Shown: in pieces, positions 44,260 to 52,704 of the stretch
How positions within the stretch are numbered: position 1 is the stretch's first letter
Layout of the letters: every line of letters begins with the position of its first letter
Assembly (NCBI GenBank): GCA_011392765.1
Contig: WYCW01000003.1
Location: 106,465 to 170,464, forward strand
Source: Candidatus Thiosymbion ectosymbiont of Catanema sp. Cochon2018
GTDB taxonomy: Bacteria; Pseudomonadota; Gammaproteobacteria; Chromatiales; Chromatiaceae
Length of the DNA: 64,000 bases
Direction of reading: 5' to 3'
The notes under the pieces: generated by a model
Database searches by the model: none
Told to the model about the DNA's origin: nothing
Seen by the model: only the letters and a program-made list of their open reading frames with translations
Position numbers and translations under genes: made by a program

Positions 44260-44292
44260 AAATACCTTTTCACTGTCGGAGGCGGTTCCAAA

Positions 44293-45315
44293 ATGAGAGA
44301 TTTCAGGAAAATGTCGAAGCCATCTTTGCCGAAGTTTTCAATCTTCCCTCTGCTGCTCCTCGCGGCCTGCTTCGGCGGCGCCCAGGCCGAGGCTCCGACC
44401 CTGCGGCTGGCGACCTGGAACCTGGAGCATCTCGCCGCAGACACCGGCGCCGGCTGTCGGCCCAGGTCCGATGCGGATTATGCGCGTCTGCGACATCATG
44501 CGCGGCGCTTGAACGCCGATCTGATCGCGTTGCAGGAGGTCGAGAACCGGGCGGCCGCAGCGCGCCTGTTCGATCCGGACACCTATGCCATCGAGATCGC
44601 TCGCCAACCGGACCGGGATCCGGGCCGCTGTCGCCATCGACCGGGACAGGCACGAACCATGCAACGCACGGGGTTCGCGATCAACCGGGCGCGACTCGCC
44701 GCACTGGGGCTGAGCTACCGCCGCCTGCCGGATTTTGCGGCGCTCGGCATGAAATCCCAACGCTGGGCGACCAGAATCCTGGTCGAGCCTGTGGGCGGTA
44801 TGGGAGGTGCGATTCAACTGCTGTCGGTACACTTGAAATCGGGCTGTGCCTACAACCGGCTCGACGGCAGGATCGACCGCGACCAGTGCCGGCTGCTGGT
44901 ACGGCAGCGCGGGATCCTGGAGGAGTGGATCGACGCCAGGGCAAGCGCCGGCGAAGGCTTTGTTCTCTTGGGTGACTTCAACCGCCAGCTCGACCAACCG
45001 CACGACGACTTCTGGGCCGCCATCGACGACGCCGAGGTATGTACCTGGATACCCGATCCACTGCTGGGGCGCAGGTGTCGGCCGCATACCTCACGCGCGA
45101 ATCCGGCCGCGGATCTGGTGCTGGCCAACGCGGGGAAACCTTTCCCTTTTCCTTTCAATCCCCGTTACCCCTACGCCATCGACCACATTGCCCTGGACGC
45201 GGTGACGGCCCGCGGAATCGTCCCAGCGAGCTACGCCGCGCTGGACTATGAGGGCGACGATCCCACCCCCTCGGATCACCACCCGGTAGCCATCTCTCTG
45301 CGCCTGGTACACTAG
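44293..45315 (+). CDS. Endonuclease/exonuclease/phosphatase-family lipoprotein
   Basis: 340 residues from ATG 44293, which has GGAGG upstream. A signal peptide ends in the lipobox LLAAC, so it should be a lipid-anchored envelope protein. EEP fold motifs are complete: ATWNLEHL, IALQEVENR (metal Glu), LLSVHLKSGC, VLLGDFNRQ and the catalytic SDHHPVAI near the end. Conserved Cys pairs (around CGR-type GCRPR, GRCRHR, CAYN, DQC) suggest disulphides. Function could be extracellular DNase or phosphatase. The stop codon TAG is the first CTAG of the following repeat. Confidence 0.85.
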   Translation: MRDFRKMSKPSLPKFSIFPLLLLAACFGGAQAEAPTLRLATWNLEHLAADTGAGCRPRSDADYARLRHHARRLNADLIALQEVENRAAAARLFDPDTYAIEIARQPDRDPGRCRHRPGQARTMQRTGFAINRARLAALGLSYRRLPDFAALGMKSQRWATRILVEPVGGMGGAIQLLSVHLKSGCAYNRLDGRIDRDQCRLLVRQRGILEEWIDARASAGEGFVLLGDFNRQLDQPHDDFWAAIDDAEVCTWIPDPLLGRRCRPHTSRANPAADLVLANAGKPFPFPFNPRYPYAIDHIALDAVTARGIVPASYAALDYEGDDPTPSDHHPVAISLRLVH

Positions 45316-45491
45316 GGGGCGTTCTCAATTGAGCCAAATCATCATAAAAATCAAGCCCGTAGGCTGGGTTACGGCCAGGGACGGCGAAACCCAGCACAGG
45401 GTATTGCGGATCGGAAAAGCTGGGTTTCGTTCCTCAACCCAGCCTACAACTACAACACTTAGATGATTTATTAATTGAGAACGTCCCCTAG
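45312..45491. repeat. 180-bp inverted-repeat element bounded by CTAG (GGGCGTTCTC type)
   Basis: Ends CTAGGGGGCGTTCTCAATTG and TTAATTGAGAACGTCCCCTAG-type inverse. The interior holds the GTAGGCTGGGTTACGGCC / AACCCAGCCTAC palindrome. It shares its last CTAG (45488-45491) with composite element E. A one-ended copy lies at 50,060-50,118. Confidence 0.85.
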
Positions 45492-45700
45492 GATCCTTGA
45501 GGGACCCGAATCTTTACCAATGAGTCAAGTTTGTGCAGTGCATAAATCGGGATCGAAATCGAGATTCCGATTGCGATCCCGATCCCGATCCCGACCTACC
45601 CCGGCTCTCCAACGGCTGGTTGGGCGGAGGAGATGGGGCCTTACGGGAGAGGAGCTTTTGGGGCCTCATGCCTCGTCGGTCTGAGGCGAAGCCTCGCTAG
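45488..45700 (-). repeat. Composite palindromic element, copy E (GATC-hairpin payload)
   Basis: 213 bp, reverse orientation, from CTAGGATCCTTGAGGGACC to GAGGCGAAGCCTCGCTAG. The interior GATC hexamer hairpin is short here. Flanked by CTAG on both sides. Confidence 0.9.
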
Positions 45701-45727
45701 TATCGAAGTACCGATAACCTGGGAATC

Positions 45728-45835
45728 ATCTTTTTTCTGCAAATGAACGCCAATCGACACCAATCGGTTGCAATCGGCTCGCCGTGAGCGACGGCCCTTG
45801 ATCCATTTGCGTTCATTTGCGGACGGATTACCGGG
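45728..45835. repeat. Palindrome of the GCAAATGAACGC family
   Basis: TTTTCTGCAAATGAACGCCA faces TTTGCGTTCATTTGCGGA, close to the 3' end of the pqiC-like gene. Same family as at 11,750 and 28,949. Confidence 0.7.
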
Positions 45836-46520
45836 AGGTGGCCGACGACTTGGATTTATGGAGCTTGAGTAGCTGTTGGGACAGATCGTAACTGAAAGTG
45901 GTCAGCGTCTCGCTCAAGGCCGCGACCATGGCCCCCGGTTCCGCATTCACGGCGGGACTACGATAGGTCCTCTCGGTGACCACCAGGGTTTGCTCCATGT
46001 GAGGATCCATCACTCCCCAACGCACCTTGAATACGGCTTCGCCGCCGGACGTAAGGGAGGTGCCGACCGCGCCCTCGAATCTCAGCACGTCCGCGATGAC
46101 CTGAAAGTCCAGTGGAAAGCGCGCCTCGGCCGGCTCTACCAGAATCCGGCTGGTGCCCAGCAGCTGACTCAGGTTCTCACCCAGCACACGCAGAAAGTCG
46201 TCTTCCAGAGATCCGCCCCAGCGGTGGAACTCGTCCACCAGCAGCCGATTGTCGTCGGTACGGGACACGATCTGGGGCCGATCAAGAAACTCCGGGAAGC
46301 GCACCGGTCCAATCCCGATGGCCAACCCCTTCCGGTTCCCGGGGCGCGCCGCCGATTTCTGCTTGGTCGCCGATTTCTGTTTGGTCGCCGATTTCTCCTT
46401 GGCAGGCGGCAACGTCGAGTTCAGCGTATAAAAAGAAGAAGGCGCAGTAGTGATACATCCGCACAGCGTCAGGTTGACGAGCAATAACGCGGCGGATCCT
46501 ACGGTAAATCGAGTCCTCAT
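45828..46520 (-). CDS. pqiC: PqiC-like outer-membrane lipoprotein
   Basis: 230 residues of the YmbA/PqiC family, the lipoprotein partner of the MCE protein PqiB in lipid transport across the envelope. Signal peptide with lipobox CGC (LTLCGC), then SSFYTLNS, GIGPVRFPEFLDRPQIV and RLLVDEFHRWGGSLEDDFLRVL, which are typical. Residues around 42-60 hold a threefold KSATKQ repeat. The start overlaps the pqiB stop. Confidence 0.85.
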   Translation of the reverse strand: MRTRFTVGSAALLLVNLTLCGCITTAPSSFYTLNSTLPPAKEKSATKQKSATKQKSAARPGNRKGLAIGIGPVRFPEFLDRPQIVSRTDDNRLLVDEFHRWGGSLEDDFLRVLGENLSQLLGTSRILVEPAEARFPLDFQVIADVLRFEGAVGTSLTSGGEAVFKVRWGVMDPHMEQTLVVTERTYRSPAVNAEPGAMVAALSETLTTFSYDLSQQLLKLHKSKSSATSR

Positions 46521-48262
46521 CAGAACCCCCCCTTGCCTTTGAGCAATGCGTCCGGATGGCGTTCCAGGTAGTCTGCCATCCTACGGATAGAACGTGCGGC
46601 GGCGGCAAGCTCCTTCAGGGCTCGTCCGATCTCCAAATAGAGCACCGAATCCGTTGCCACCAGATCGTCCGTCGATTCGAGGGTAACGCGAGTTTGCTCC
46701 AGAGCCGCACTCAACCGGGGAACCACATCCCGGTTCAGATTCTGCGTCGTCTCGCTCACTCCCCTGAGCGTGGACTCGAGCTCCGCAATGGAGCGGCCCA
46801 ACGCTTTGGAAGTGGCGATTGCCTTCGCCCCCTTGACGGTATCCCGGAGGTCGTTCCCGATCTCCTGCAGCGGCAGCCCATTCAAGGTATCCATGAGCGC
46901 CATCGCCTTATCGATTATCTCCTCCAACGGGGCGGACGTCACGGAGGGAATCACCGGATACCCGTCTCGGGTCCTGATCTCGCCTGCCGGCTCATCATCG
47001 AAAAAGTCCAGATCCACATAGAGCTGGCCGGTGACTAGGCTCCCAGACTTGAGCCGGGCCCGCAACCCCTCCTTGACGAACCGCGCCAGCGGAGCCGTCT
47101 TCTCGACCTCTGCGTAATCGCCGCCGACGAACCGGACTCGCTGGGGCTCGATCTCGACCAAAACCGGGATCCGGAATTCGAACGCATCCACATCGAACTC
47201 GAGCTGCACATCCAACACCCGGCCCACCTTGATGCCTCTGAGCAGGACCGGGGCCCCCACACTCAAACCCCGCACCGATCCATCGAAGAAAATCAGAAAG
47301 CGCTTCTTGTCCAGGTAGACTCTCTCGAGGGCCTCTTCGCGGTTGGCATAGAGGGGAAAGTAGTGATTTTCGTCCGCGGGCATTCCCTTGTCTTCCAGGG
47401 TCGGCGGTGTATCGAAGGCCACTCCCCCGACCACTACCGAGAGTATGGATTGGGTGTCCACGGTCAGGCCATCCGCGTTCAATTTGAAATCGACGCCGCT
47501 CGCGTTCCAGAAGCGGGTGTTGGTCAAGACCAATCGATCATTGGGCGCGGCGACGAACAGCTCGATGCTGACGGCCTCCCCGTCCGGGTCGAGCTCGAAG
47601 CCGACGACTTGTCCTACCTGGATGTACCGGTAGTAGACGGGAGAGCCGATATTCAGAGACCCGAGGGTCGGGGAGCGGAGGATGAATTTCCTGCCCGGCT
47701 CCGAAGTAGTGAACAAGGGCGGCACCTCGAGGCCGACGAATTCCCGTGCCAGCTTACCCCCTATGACCGGATCGATAGCGATGTAAGCGCCGGAAAGCAG
47801 GGTATCCAGGCCCGACACCTGGCTTACGGTGACCCGCGGGCGCGCCACCCAGAACCGGGTCTTTTGCGTCAGATACCGCTCCGCCCCGGCCACGAGCTCG
47901 GCGGTAACGATGACCTTCCGCAAGTCCTTGTGGACCTCGATGGAGGTGACCTTCCCCAATTCCACCTCCTTGAATTTGACCTTGGTCTTGTTCGCCTCCA
48001 GTCCGGCCGCGGTCTTGAACTCGATGCGGATACCGGGGCCCCGCTCGGTGTAGGCCTTGTAGGCCAGCCAACCGCCGATCAGCAAAGCGACGACCGGGAC
48101 GAACCACACCAGCGAAACTCGGCTGCGTGGTACGACCACCGCTTCCGGCAGTTCCTCGGGCGGCCTGCTCGGCGGTTCGGCGGGCGGCCGGCTCGGCAGC
48201 TCGTCGGGCGACCGGCTCGGCGGCTCGTCAGGAGGCTTGGTCGGCTGTTCCGACGCCGTCAT
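46520..48262 (-). CDS. pqiB: PqiB, MCE-domain intermembrane transport protein
   Basis: 580 residues: Pro-rich cytoplasmic start made of repeated PPSRxPxELP units (8-39), one transmembrane helix (about 49-68), three tandem MCE domains (72-165, 190-290, 310-420) and a long C-terminal helix (430-575) expected to form the trans-periplasmic needle. VYYRYIQVGQVVGFEL and APVLLRGIKVGRVLDV are MCE signatures. It is coupled to pqiC downstream. Its start overlaps the tail of a pqiA fragment rather than intact pqiA, which now lies 1.8 kb upstream. Confidence 0.93.
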   Translation of the reverse strand: MTASEQPTKPPDEPPSRSPDELPSRPPAEPPSRPPEELPEAVVVPRSRVSLVWFVPVVALLIGGWLAYKAYTERGPGIRIEFKTAAGLEANKTKVKFKEVELGKVTSIEVHKDLRKVIVTAELVAGAERYLTQKTRFWVARPRVTVSQVSGLDTLLSGAYIAIDPVIGGKLAREFVGLEVPPLFTTSEPGRKFILRSPTLGSLNIGSPVYYRYIQVGQVVGFELDPDGEAVSIELFVAAPNDRLVLTNTRFWNASGVDFKLNADGLTVDTQSILSVVVGGVAFDTPPTLEDKGMPADENHYFPLYANREEALERVYLDKKRFLIFFDGSVRGLSVGAPVLLRGIKVGRVLDVQLEFDVDAFEFRIPVLVEIEPQRVRFVGGDYAEVEKTAPLARFVKEGLRARLKSGSLVTGQLYVDLDFFDDEPAGEIRTRDGYPVIPSVTSAPLEEIIDKAMALMDTLNGLPLQEIGNDLRDTVKGAKAIATSKALGRSIAELESTLRGVSETTQNLNRDVVPRLSAALEQTRVTLESTDDLVATDSVLYLEIGRALKELAAAARSIRRMADYLERHPDALLKGKGGF

Positions 48263-48384
48263 GCATTTGGCTCCGGTGGTCCCGGATGAGTCCGGGATCG
48301 AACGTCGCGGCCGCGAGCAGGGTGATGATCACCACGGCGGCGAAAAAGACCGCCCCCGGTCCTGCCTCGATGGTCACCTGGTTC
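48228..48384 (-). pseudogene. pqiA 3' fragment left beside pqiB
   Basis: Frame reads IEAGPGAVFFAAVVIIT-like sequence then FDPGLIRDHRSQ and MHDGVGTADQAS, overlapping the pqiB start. About 125 bases match the 3' end of the full pqiA at 50,120-50,250 with roughly 90% identity by eye, so it is a diverged duplicate of that end. The rest of pqiA is absent upstream, where a repeat element begins. Confidence 0.8.
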
Positions 48385-48390
48385 CCACCC

Positions 48391-48635
48391 CAATGCCATT
48401 AAGTTAAGGGCACTTTGAAAAATACGGTTTTCGTCCACAGCACCCCTCAACAATCAATAGCTTAGAGTCGCTTGATTGGTGAAAATACCTATTTTTCAAG
48501 GTGCCCTTAAGCGCTACCGGTCGGCAAACCAAGAGAAGAAACTACGAATCACGCGAATCCTCGCGAAACGATTCGCGGAAATTCGCGTGATTCGTAGTTT
48601 TCTCTAAGTGGCCAACAGCTAACTCAATGGCATTG
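48391..48635. repeat. Inverted-repeat element of the CAATGCCATTAAGTTA type
   Basis: 245 bp with CAATGCCATTAAGTTAAG and TAACTCAATGGCATTG ends. Inside lie two hairpins: GGGCACTTTGAAAAATAC / TATTTTTCAAGGTGCCC and the ACTACGAATCACGCGAATCC palindrome. Confidence 0.82.
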
Positions 48636-48842
48636 ACCCTGGACCCTCGACGACCGACCTTGTTCATGCAGGCTCACAAGCGCAGCTCATGGCCTCGGAT
48701 ACTCTCCGGTCCAGGCGAAGAGGGCAGGGAACCAATCGACGTCCGGGCTCGAGGCCTCGGGTTGGGGCGGCTTCCCAGATACTCTCCATCGAATCCCTTT
48801 ATACCTTATCCTTGACTTTCCTTCAGAAACAGAACATACAAA
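48636..48842. repeat. About 210-bp dispersed repeat, copy 2
   Basis: ACCCTGGACCCTCGACGACC to AGAAACAGAACATACAAAG; homologous to 35,047-35,255. It directly abuts the preceding inverted-repeat element. Confidence 0.78.
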
Positions 48843-48942
48843 GTGCCCTTAAACCGAGGAGTCGCCGACACCCCGCGAGCCGGGTCCGAGAGCAACCCTG
48901 ATGGTAATGCCGAATACGCCCCATGCCTTGGCGGCAGGAGAG

Positions 48943-49040
48943 ATGATCGGAGAGTTTCGGATCCATCCGCGTCCTCGGGGCGGGAAGCTTCGGCACCGTC
49001 TACGAATACCGGAACACCTATCTTCCGGAACTCGAAATGG
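48943..49040 (+). pseudogene. Remnant of a Ser/Thr protein kinase N-terminus
   Basis: MIGEFRI followed, after a one-base shift, by RVLGAGSFGTVYEYRNTYLP. The GxGxFGxV loop and NTYLP are characteristic of the N-lobe of bacterial Hanks-type kinases. No other kinase motif follows. Confidence 0.45.
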
Positions 49041-49049
49041 ATTGTTGCC

Positions 49050-49937
49050 ATGAACAAAAAGGGCGGACTTGGCGAATTCTTCAACGCGTTTCTTTTCTCT
49101 GTCCTGATATCCTTCGGTGGCATTAGCGTTGACAGCTATGCGGGGGGGTTCGACGACTGGGCCATATCGCCGGTGGAGAAGCCGCCCCGGAAGATATCAC
49201 CGAAGCCCCCGCGGAAGGCATCACCCAAGCCGCCCCGGAAGACACCGCAGAAGCAACTGCAGAAGACGTCACCGAAGCTCCCGCGGAAGGCATCACCCAA
49301 GCCGCCTCGGAAGACACCGCAGAAGCAGCCGCGGAAGACATCGCCGAAGCTGCCGCGGACAACCAGTTGTCGAGCCTCGTTTTCAGAAACGGGTTATAGC
49401 CGTTTGTGCTGGTTGTTCGATGAAGGCAAGGGCCGTGCCGCTTGGCATATGTCCGGTAAGCCCGGGCGAGGAGGTTATGTCGGCGATTACTATTATGCGA
49501 ATACCTGGAACTATGGGCGCGGAGCCGCCGATCTCGGGCGAAATGTAAGAAGCGGTTGTGCCGGCACCGTAATTTACGCCCAGGACACAGGCAAGGGTCA
49601 CGGCAAGCAGGTAATCGTTCAGGCCCGTAAAAATACCGACTTCGCCGTTCGGTATAGCCACCTCGATAAGATCCACGTAAAGACGGGCCAATCCGTAGCG
49701 GTTGGAACCTTGCTCGGCACGGTCGGAGACAGCGGTTTACCACCCAATCGATGTAACGCCGCGGGTGGCTGGATATGCCCCCAGTTATACCTGGTTGTTC
49801 ACAAGAATATCAATAAGACAGCGCGTTACAGTCGGACGGCATTGTCCTGGTTGCGGAAAGGTAGGGCACCTTTGAGAGTGCGGGTACCCCGCCCGACTGC
49901 ATTCGCGGCCAAGTTCAAGGTCGATAATCCTCGATAG
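49050..49937 (+). CDS. M23-like (LytM fold) exported protein with degenerate zinc site
   Basis: 295 residues from ATG 49050. Signal peptide (MNKKGGLGEFFNAFLFSVLI...), then a low-complexity basic linker of repeated PPRKxSPK/TPQK units (about 45-105), then a LytM-like fold with GCAGTVIYAQDTG, FAVRYSHLDKIHVKTGQSV and GTLLGTVGDSG. The HxxxD motif is replaced by YGRGAADLG and the HxH motif by PQLYLVVHKN. At least two zinc-binding histidines are therefore missing and it may act as a non-catalytic activator, as EnvC does. Located in the sequence that separates pqiA from pqiB. Confidence 0.72.
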   Translation: MNKKGGLGEFFNAFLFSVLISFGGISVDSYAGGFDDWAISPVEKPPRKISPKPPRKASPKPPRKTPQKQLQKTSPKLPRKASPKPPRKTPQKQPRKTSPKLPRTTSCRASFSETGYSRLCWLFDEGKGRAAWHMSGKPGRGGYVGDYYYANTWNYGRGAADLGRNVRSGCAGTVIYAQDTGKGHGKQVIVQARKNTDFAVRYSHLDKIHVKTGQSVAVGTLLGTVGDSGLPPNRCNAAGGWICPQLYLVVHKNINKTARYSRTALSWLRKGRAPLRVRVPRPTAFAAKFKVDNPR

Positions 49938-50028
49938 TCCGTAAAATAGCCCAATCGGGGTTCAGCCTGCCCGGAGATTCCGAGGAGAATACGACCCCGA
50001 TCCCGATTCGGGCTTTTACGACACCCTC

Positions 50029-50118
50029 AGAGACTGTCTAAAAAGGGACCGTAGGCCGTAACCCAGCCTACGGGCTTGATTTTTATGATGATTTGGCTCA
50101 ATTGAGAACGCCCCCTAG
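50029..50118. repeat. Hybrid repeat: GAGACTGTC end joined to GGGCGTTCTC end
   Basis: AGAGACTGTCTAAAAAGGGA at the left and TCAATTGAGAACGCCCCCTAG-type sequence at the right, with GTAGGCCGTAACCCAGCCTACG between. Two element types are fused. The right CTAG lies inside the pqiA reading frame. Confidence 0.78.
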
Positions 50119-51495
50119 GCACGCGCCGTCATGCGCTCGGCTCCGGTGGTCCCAGATGAGCCTGGGATCGAACGCCGCGGCCGCGAACAGGGTGATGATC
50201 ACCACGGCGGCGAAAAAGACCGCTCCCGGTCCTGCCTCGATGGTCGCCAGGTTACCCAGCCTGACCAGCGCCACCAGAATGGTGACCACATAGATATCCA
50301 CCATGGACCAGCGGCCCACTGCCTCCGTCAATCGATACAGACGGGTGCGGTCCCGTGGGCGCCGGGGAGAGCGCATCTGCACCGAGACCAGCAGATAAAC
50401 CAGGATCACCAGCTTCATCAGCGGTACCAGCACACTGGCCACGAAGACCACCAGGGCCAGCGACCACAGGCCATGATTGAACAGGAAGATCACCCCACTC
50501 AGGATGGTATCCGATTGCGTCTTACCGAGAGAGGTCACGGTCATGATGGGCAGCAGATTCGCCGGCAGATAGCAGACAATTGCGGCAATCACCAGGGCCC
50601 AGGTACGTTGCAGGCTCTCCGGCTTGCGCCGGTGCAGACCGGCGCCGCAACGGGGACAACTCGGGCGACCGGGTGCGGGGTCGGCCTTCGACTCCGGCAT
50701 CACCAGCTCGCAGACCCGGCACGAGCAGACGGGTTCTCCCGACTGCGGAGGGCGGCGGACCCGAGCGGGCACCGGCATCCGGGACCACACGATGTCCTTA
50801 TCCAGGGCGGCCTGGGCCGCGGCGAGGACGAAGATCAGCCCGGCGAACGCGAACAGGGAGGTCCCCGGAACAATGGTGGACATATCCGCGAGCTTCACTA
50901 CCGACACCAGAATCCCCAGCATGAACACATCCATCATCCCCCAGGGGGTCAGGGTCGCCACATAGCGGAAGAGTCTGGAAAGCCCGCGCCCGCAGCGGTT
51001 CATTCTGAGCGGGACCAGCACGATCAGGAGCAGCCCCAGCTGGAGCCCCGGCGCCAGGATACTGGTAAAGAAGACTGCCAGAGACAGGGCCCACATGCCC
51101 TGCCGGTATAGTTCTTCGACCCCGGTAAACAGGGTGGCCTCGGTAGTCTGACCCTGGAACTGAAACGACAGAAAGGGAAAGCTGTTGGCGACCACGAAGA
51201 GGACGATCCCGGCGCAGGTCAAGGCCAGGGTGCGGTCCAAACTGTTCGGAATACTGCGATGCAGCGTGGCACCGCACCGCCCGCAGCGCGCCGCGCAGCC
51301 TGCGGGCAGGGGAGGATTGCGCTGGAGCAACCCGCACTCGTGACACTGGATCAACTCGCGCAGCTCACCGGAGATTGCCGTTCCGGTGGAATTCGCAGCC
51401 GGGTCCGCGCCCTCATGAGCGAGATTCGTAGAAGCGAAAATTCTTTCGCCCCTACTGCCTCCTACGGGTTGAGCAAATACCATCGGTTCTTCCAT
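50098..51495 (-). CDS. pqiA: PqiA, paraquat-inducible membrane protein A, displaced
   Basis: 465-residue polytopic inner-membrane protein with two homologous halves. Each half has a zinc-ribbon start (CHECGLLQRNP...CGRCGATL and CRVCELVMP...CPRCGAGL) followed by four hydrophobic helices, including VANSFPFLSFQFQG and CYLPANLLPIMTVTSLG. It partners PqiB in envelope lipid transport. The last residues, ACLGGVLN and stop, are read from an inserted repeat, while the original 3' end persists as a fragment beside pqiB. Confidence 0.92.
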   Translation of the reverse strand: MEEPMVFAQPVGGSRGERIFASTNLAHEGADPAANSTGTAISGELRELIQCHECGLLQRNPPLPAGCAARCGRCGATLHRSIPNSLDRTLALTCAGIVLFVVANSFPFLSFQFQGQTTEATLFTGVEELYRQGMWALSLAVFFTSILAPGLQLGLLLIVLVPLRMNRCGRGLSRLFRYVATLTPWGMMDVFMLGILVSVVKLADMSTIVPGTSLFAFAGLIFVLAAAQAALDKDIVWSRMPVPARVRRPPQSGEPVCSCRVCELVMPESKADPAPGRPSCPRCGAGLHRRKPESLQRTWALVIAAIVCYLPANLLPIMTVTSLGKTQSDTILSGVIFLFNHGLWSLALVVFVASVLVPLMKLVILVYLLVSVQMRSPRRPRDRTRLYRLTEAVGRWSMVDIYVVTILVALVRLGNLATIEAGPGAVFFAAVVIITLFAAAAFDPRLIWDHRSRAHDGACLGGVLN

Positions 51496-51554
51496 TGGAA
51501 ATTCTTTTGGCTCCTTATGGATTCCGGACTGATTTCTCCTCCACTCCCGGCATG

Positions 51555-51850
51555 GACCCGTAGGTTGGGCAAAGCCGGATCAGGGACGATCCGGTGTGCC
51601 CAACATCTACCAGCCGTGTCGATTGGGCAGAGCCGGGGGCGCCGGCATCCTGCCGGCTGTAAGATGGGCAAAGCCACCAGGCACGGCGGCAGCCGCCGTG
51701 GACGACATGGACCAAATGGACTACGTGGACCAGGGGTTGCTGTGTGCCCCCCGGTCCATGCAGTCCATACCGTCCATGTTGTCCATTGGGCTACCCGCAT
51801 GTCGTCCGTGTGGCCCACGGCAGCGGTGTGCCCAACACCCATTCCATGGG
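51555..51850. repeat. TGGGCAAAGCC and TGGACC repeat cluster
   Basis: TTGGGCAAAGCCGGATCAGG, a second TTGGGCAGAGCCGGGGGCG unit, then the TGGACC palindrome (51,690-51,800) and GTGGCCCACGGCAGCGGTGT. No gene is seen between pqiA and terC. Confidence 0.7.
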
Positions 51851-51910
51851 GCTTGGCGGGCAGAAAAGATCATCGATACTTCGGTGCTGCCATACCAGGC
51901 TACTCCTTGC

Positions 51911-52690
51911 TCAGGGCGGGTCCGAAGTCCGCGTGTGCCGCCCGGCCGGCGACTCGCGCAATCGAGCGGTCTCCCTGCGCTTTTTGCGCATGCGGTTGTT
52001 GAGAACCTCGACGGCCACCGAGAACGCCATCGCGAAGTAGATATAGCCCTTTGGAATATGCATCTCCAAACCTTCGCCGATGAGCGCAACACCGATCAGA
52101 ATAAGAAAGCTCAGGGCCAATATCTTGATGGTCGGGTGGTTGTCCACGAATCCCCCGATCGACTTGGCCGACAGCATCATGACCCCGATGGCGATCATAA
52201 TCGCCAGGACCATCACCGGAACGTCACGCGCCATACCCACCGCTGTGATCACCGAGTCCAGGGAAAACACGATGTCCATCACGGCGATTTGCCCCAGAAC
52301 CATCGGATAGCTGGAAGCGGTTCCGAAATGCCCTTTCTCCTCCGGATCCACGGGTCCTTCCAGGCTCTCCCGAATCTCCTGCGTACTACTCCAGAGCAGG
52401 AACAGACCGCCGCCGATCAGGATCAGGTCGCGGCCGGAAATCTCATGCCCGAAAACGGTAAACAAGGGGCTGATCAGACGCATCATCCAGACCAGGGTCA
52501 ACAGCAACAGGATGCGGGTAATCATCGCCAACGCCAGGCCCTGGATGCGGGCCCGATTGCGCCTTGCGTCCGGCAGCTTACCGACGGCAATGGAGATGAA
52601 GATGATGTTGTCGATCCCCAGGATAATCTCCAACGCGGTCAGGGTGACGAGCGCGAGCCATGCCTCCGCGCTGAAAATCCACTCGAACAT
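51911..52690 (-). CDS. TerC-family integral membrane protein
   Basis: 259 residues with seven predicted membrane helices. Conserved acidic pairs lie in TALEIILGIDNIIF near the start and MDIVFSLDSVITAVG in the middle, as in TerC/Alx metal-handling proteins (manganese or calcium export, tellurite resistance). GEGLEMHIPKGYIYFAMAFS and VEVLNNRMRKK close the domain. The last 15 or so residues are basic and variable. It stands alone between repeat clusters. Confidence 0.93.
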   Translation of the reverse strand: MFEWIFSAEAWLALVTLTALEIILGIDNIIFISIAVGKLPDARRNRARIQGLALAMITRILLLLTLVWMMRLISPLFTVFGHEISGRDLILIGGGLFLLWSSTQEIRESLEGPVDPEEKGHFGTASSYPMVLGQIAVMDIVFSLDSVITAVGMARDVPVMVLAIMIAIGVMMLSAKSIGGFVDNHPTIKILALSFLILIGVALIGEGLEMHIPKGYIYFAMAFSVAVEVLNNRMRKKRRETARLRESPAGRHTRTSDPP

Positions 52691-52704
52691 GAGATTACCT
52701 CTCG

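Noticed and set aside
48843-49049. Riboswitch-like leader upstream of the M23-like gene
   Set aside because: No known aptamer core could be matched; the stretch reads better as a degraded kinase fragment and repeat DNA.
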